From the NCBI GenBank assembly GCA_902610105.1, contig CACLUN010000042.1, positions 1 through 5,935 of the forward strand: a DNA stretch of 5,935 nt, read 5' to 3'. Of this stretch, positions 5,267-5,935 are shown piece by piece. This DNA comes from an uncultured Bacteroidota bacterium. Lineage in GTDB: Bacteria > Bacteroidota > Bacteroidia > Flavobacteriales > Flavobacteriaceae. Under the pieces are notes generated by a model that did not search any database, had not been told where the DNA came from, and worked only from the letters and a program-made list of their open reading frames with translations. Made by a program: the position numbers and the translations under genes. Position 1 is the stretch's first letter; each line of letters opens with the position of its first letter.

Positions 5267-5935
5267 TTATTGATAAACTCTAACATAATCTACCTCCATA
5301 GTATCAGAGACAAAATCTGATGGAACATTACCACCAAAAGTTCCTCCCATTGCTATATTTACTATGATAAAAAAGTCCCAGTTAAAAGGTAAAGAGCAAG
5401 CATTTCCAACAATGTGATAAGGCTTATCATCAACCAAAAAGGTCATTCCTTTTTCTGTCCAAACAATTGAGTAAACATGAAATTCTGTTGATACATCATC
5501 ATAGTCGTATGTTGCACCACCATCTCCTGAACCATAATTATCGGGGTGATGAGCAGTTGCTTGGATTTTATTTAATCTGTTACCAGCATGTTCCATGATA
5601 TCTAACTCACCACACGTGGGCCAATCGATTTGATCATAGTTAGAGCCTAAAAGCCATAGTGCTGGCCATGTACCTTTCTTGCCTGGAAGTTTTGCCCTTA
5701 TATCTACTCTACCATAGGTAAAATCAAATTTTTTATTTGTTTTGACTCTTCCCGAAGAAAATTGTTTTCCTCCATAATTTTCCCTTTTAGCAATAATTTT
5801 TAGGACACCATTTTCAACTAATACATTATCAAGTCTGTCAGTGGTTGCCTGCAGCTCTTGATTGTACCATTGATTTCTTATTTCATAAACCCATTTATTA
5901 GAATCTAGTTTTCCATTGTAATTAAACTCATCAGA
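5267..5935 (-). CDS. GH16 endo-beta-1,3-glucanase (laminarinase), C-terminal part, N-terminus outside window
   Basis: The reading frame is open to the window edge and shows the last 222 residues of the protein. It hydrolyses internal beta-1,3 (or mixed beta-1,3/1,4) glucan linkages with retention. The family 16 signature GELDIMEHAG lies at 5611-5582 (nucleophile Glu at 5608-5606, helper Asp at 5602-5600, acid/base Glu at 5593-5591), in the E-x-D-x-x-E spacing of the laminarinase/lichenase branch. Other family landmarks are DEFN near the visible start, WYNQELQ, SSGRVKT, YGRVDIRAKLP, GTWPALWLLG, the VYSIVWTE strand, NIAMGGTFGG and the closing strand MEVDYVRVYQ followed directly by TAA. Nothing follows the catalytic domain, so there is no C-terminal CBM or T9SS tail; secretion signals or extra modules must be N-terminal and are not visible. 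The Met at 5596 lies inside the active-site motif and is not a start. It precedes the GH3 gene by 16 nt, probably in the same operon. Family assignment is very secure; laminarin specificity is inferred from motif type and neighbours. Confidence 0.95.
   Translation of the reverse strand, partial: SDEFNYNGKLDSNKWVYEIRNQWYNQELQATTDRLDNVLVENGVLKIIAKRENYGGKQFSSGRVKTNKKFDFTYGRVDIRAKLPGKKGTWPALWLLGSNYDQIDWPTCGELDIMEHAGNRLNKIQATAHHPDNYGSGDGGATYDYDDVSTEFHVYSIVWTEKGMTFLVDDKPYHIVGNACSLPFNWDFFIIVNIAMGGTFGGNVPSDFVSDTMEVDYVRVYQ

Noticed and set aside
5251..5286. Upstream GH3 start at 5286
   Set aside because: It would overlap the GH16 C-terminus and place non-signal residues before a clear lipoprotein signal at Met 5250.
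5267..5596. A short 109-codon gene starting at the Met at 5596
   Set aside because: The frame continues without a stop to the window edge, and the upstream 113 codons carry conserved GH16 motifs. The Met sits inside the catalytic ELDIME motif.

Overview
The window is a compact, single-strand block of four carbohydrate-utilisation genes, all on the minus strand, from what is almost certainly a marine-type member of the Bacteroidota (Flavobacteriia). The evidence for this is strongly AT-rich DNA, A/T-rich gene starts without clear Shine-Dalgarno sites, a type IX secretion (T9SS) type A C-terminal sorting domain, Bacteroidota-style lipoprotein signals, and the CBM6 / thrombospondin-3 / T9SS architecture common in flavobacterial glycoside hydrolases. 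It reads as the enzyme end of a polysaccharide utilisation locus (PUL) aimed at a beta-glucan, most likely laminarin (beta-1,3-glucan with beta-1,6 branches).

In the direction of transcription (high to low coordinates): (1) 5935-5267 is the C-terminal part of a GH16 endo-beta-1,3-glucanase, whose N-terminus lies outside the window. (2) 5250-3442 is a complete GH3 exo-beta-glucosidase of the plant ExoI / BglX type with a probable lipoprotein signal. (3) 3440-165 is a complete 1091-residue secreted GH5 enzyme with a CBM6-like module, an SWM/Ig-like module, a classical CBM6, a thrombospondin type 3 calcium repeat, a cysteine-containing module without an obvious name, and a T9SS sorting domain. 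(4) 168-1 is the first 56 codons of a lipoprotein with a Gly/Asp-rich stretch and a Pro-rich spacer after the lipid-anchored cysteine; it runs off the window.

Gene spacing is extremely tight: 16 nt between GH16 and GH3, 1 nt between GH3 and GH5 (TAA-t-ATG), and a 4-nt ATGA overlap between GH5 and the lipoprotein. This argues for one operon with translational coupling. No internal promoter or terminator is visible, there is no gene-free stretch over 16 nt, and no RNA gene, mobile element or CRISPR array was found. The promoter and the SusC/SusD transporter pair expected of a PUL would have to lie outside the window.

Inferred division of labour: GH16 cuts the polymer into oligosaccharides, the large T9SS-exported GH5 with its binding modules attacks the polymer or its ends at or beyond the cell surface, GH3 releases glucose from oligosaccharides, and the terminal lipoprotein may bind glycan at the surface. 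The content is a recognisable laminarin-type PUL, not a clearly new system. The least understood parts are the accessory modules of the GH5 and the truncated lipoprotein.
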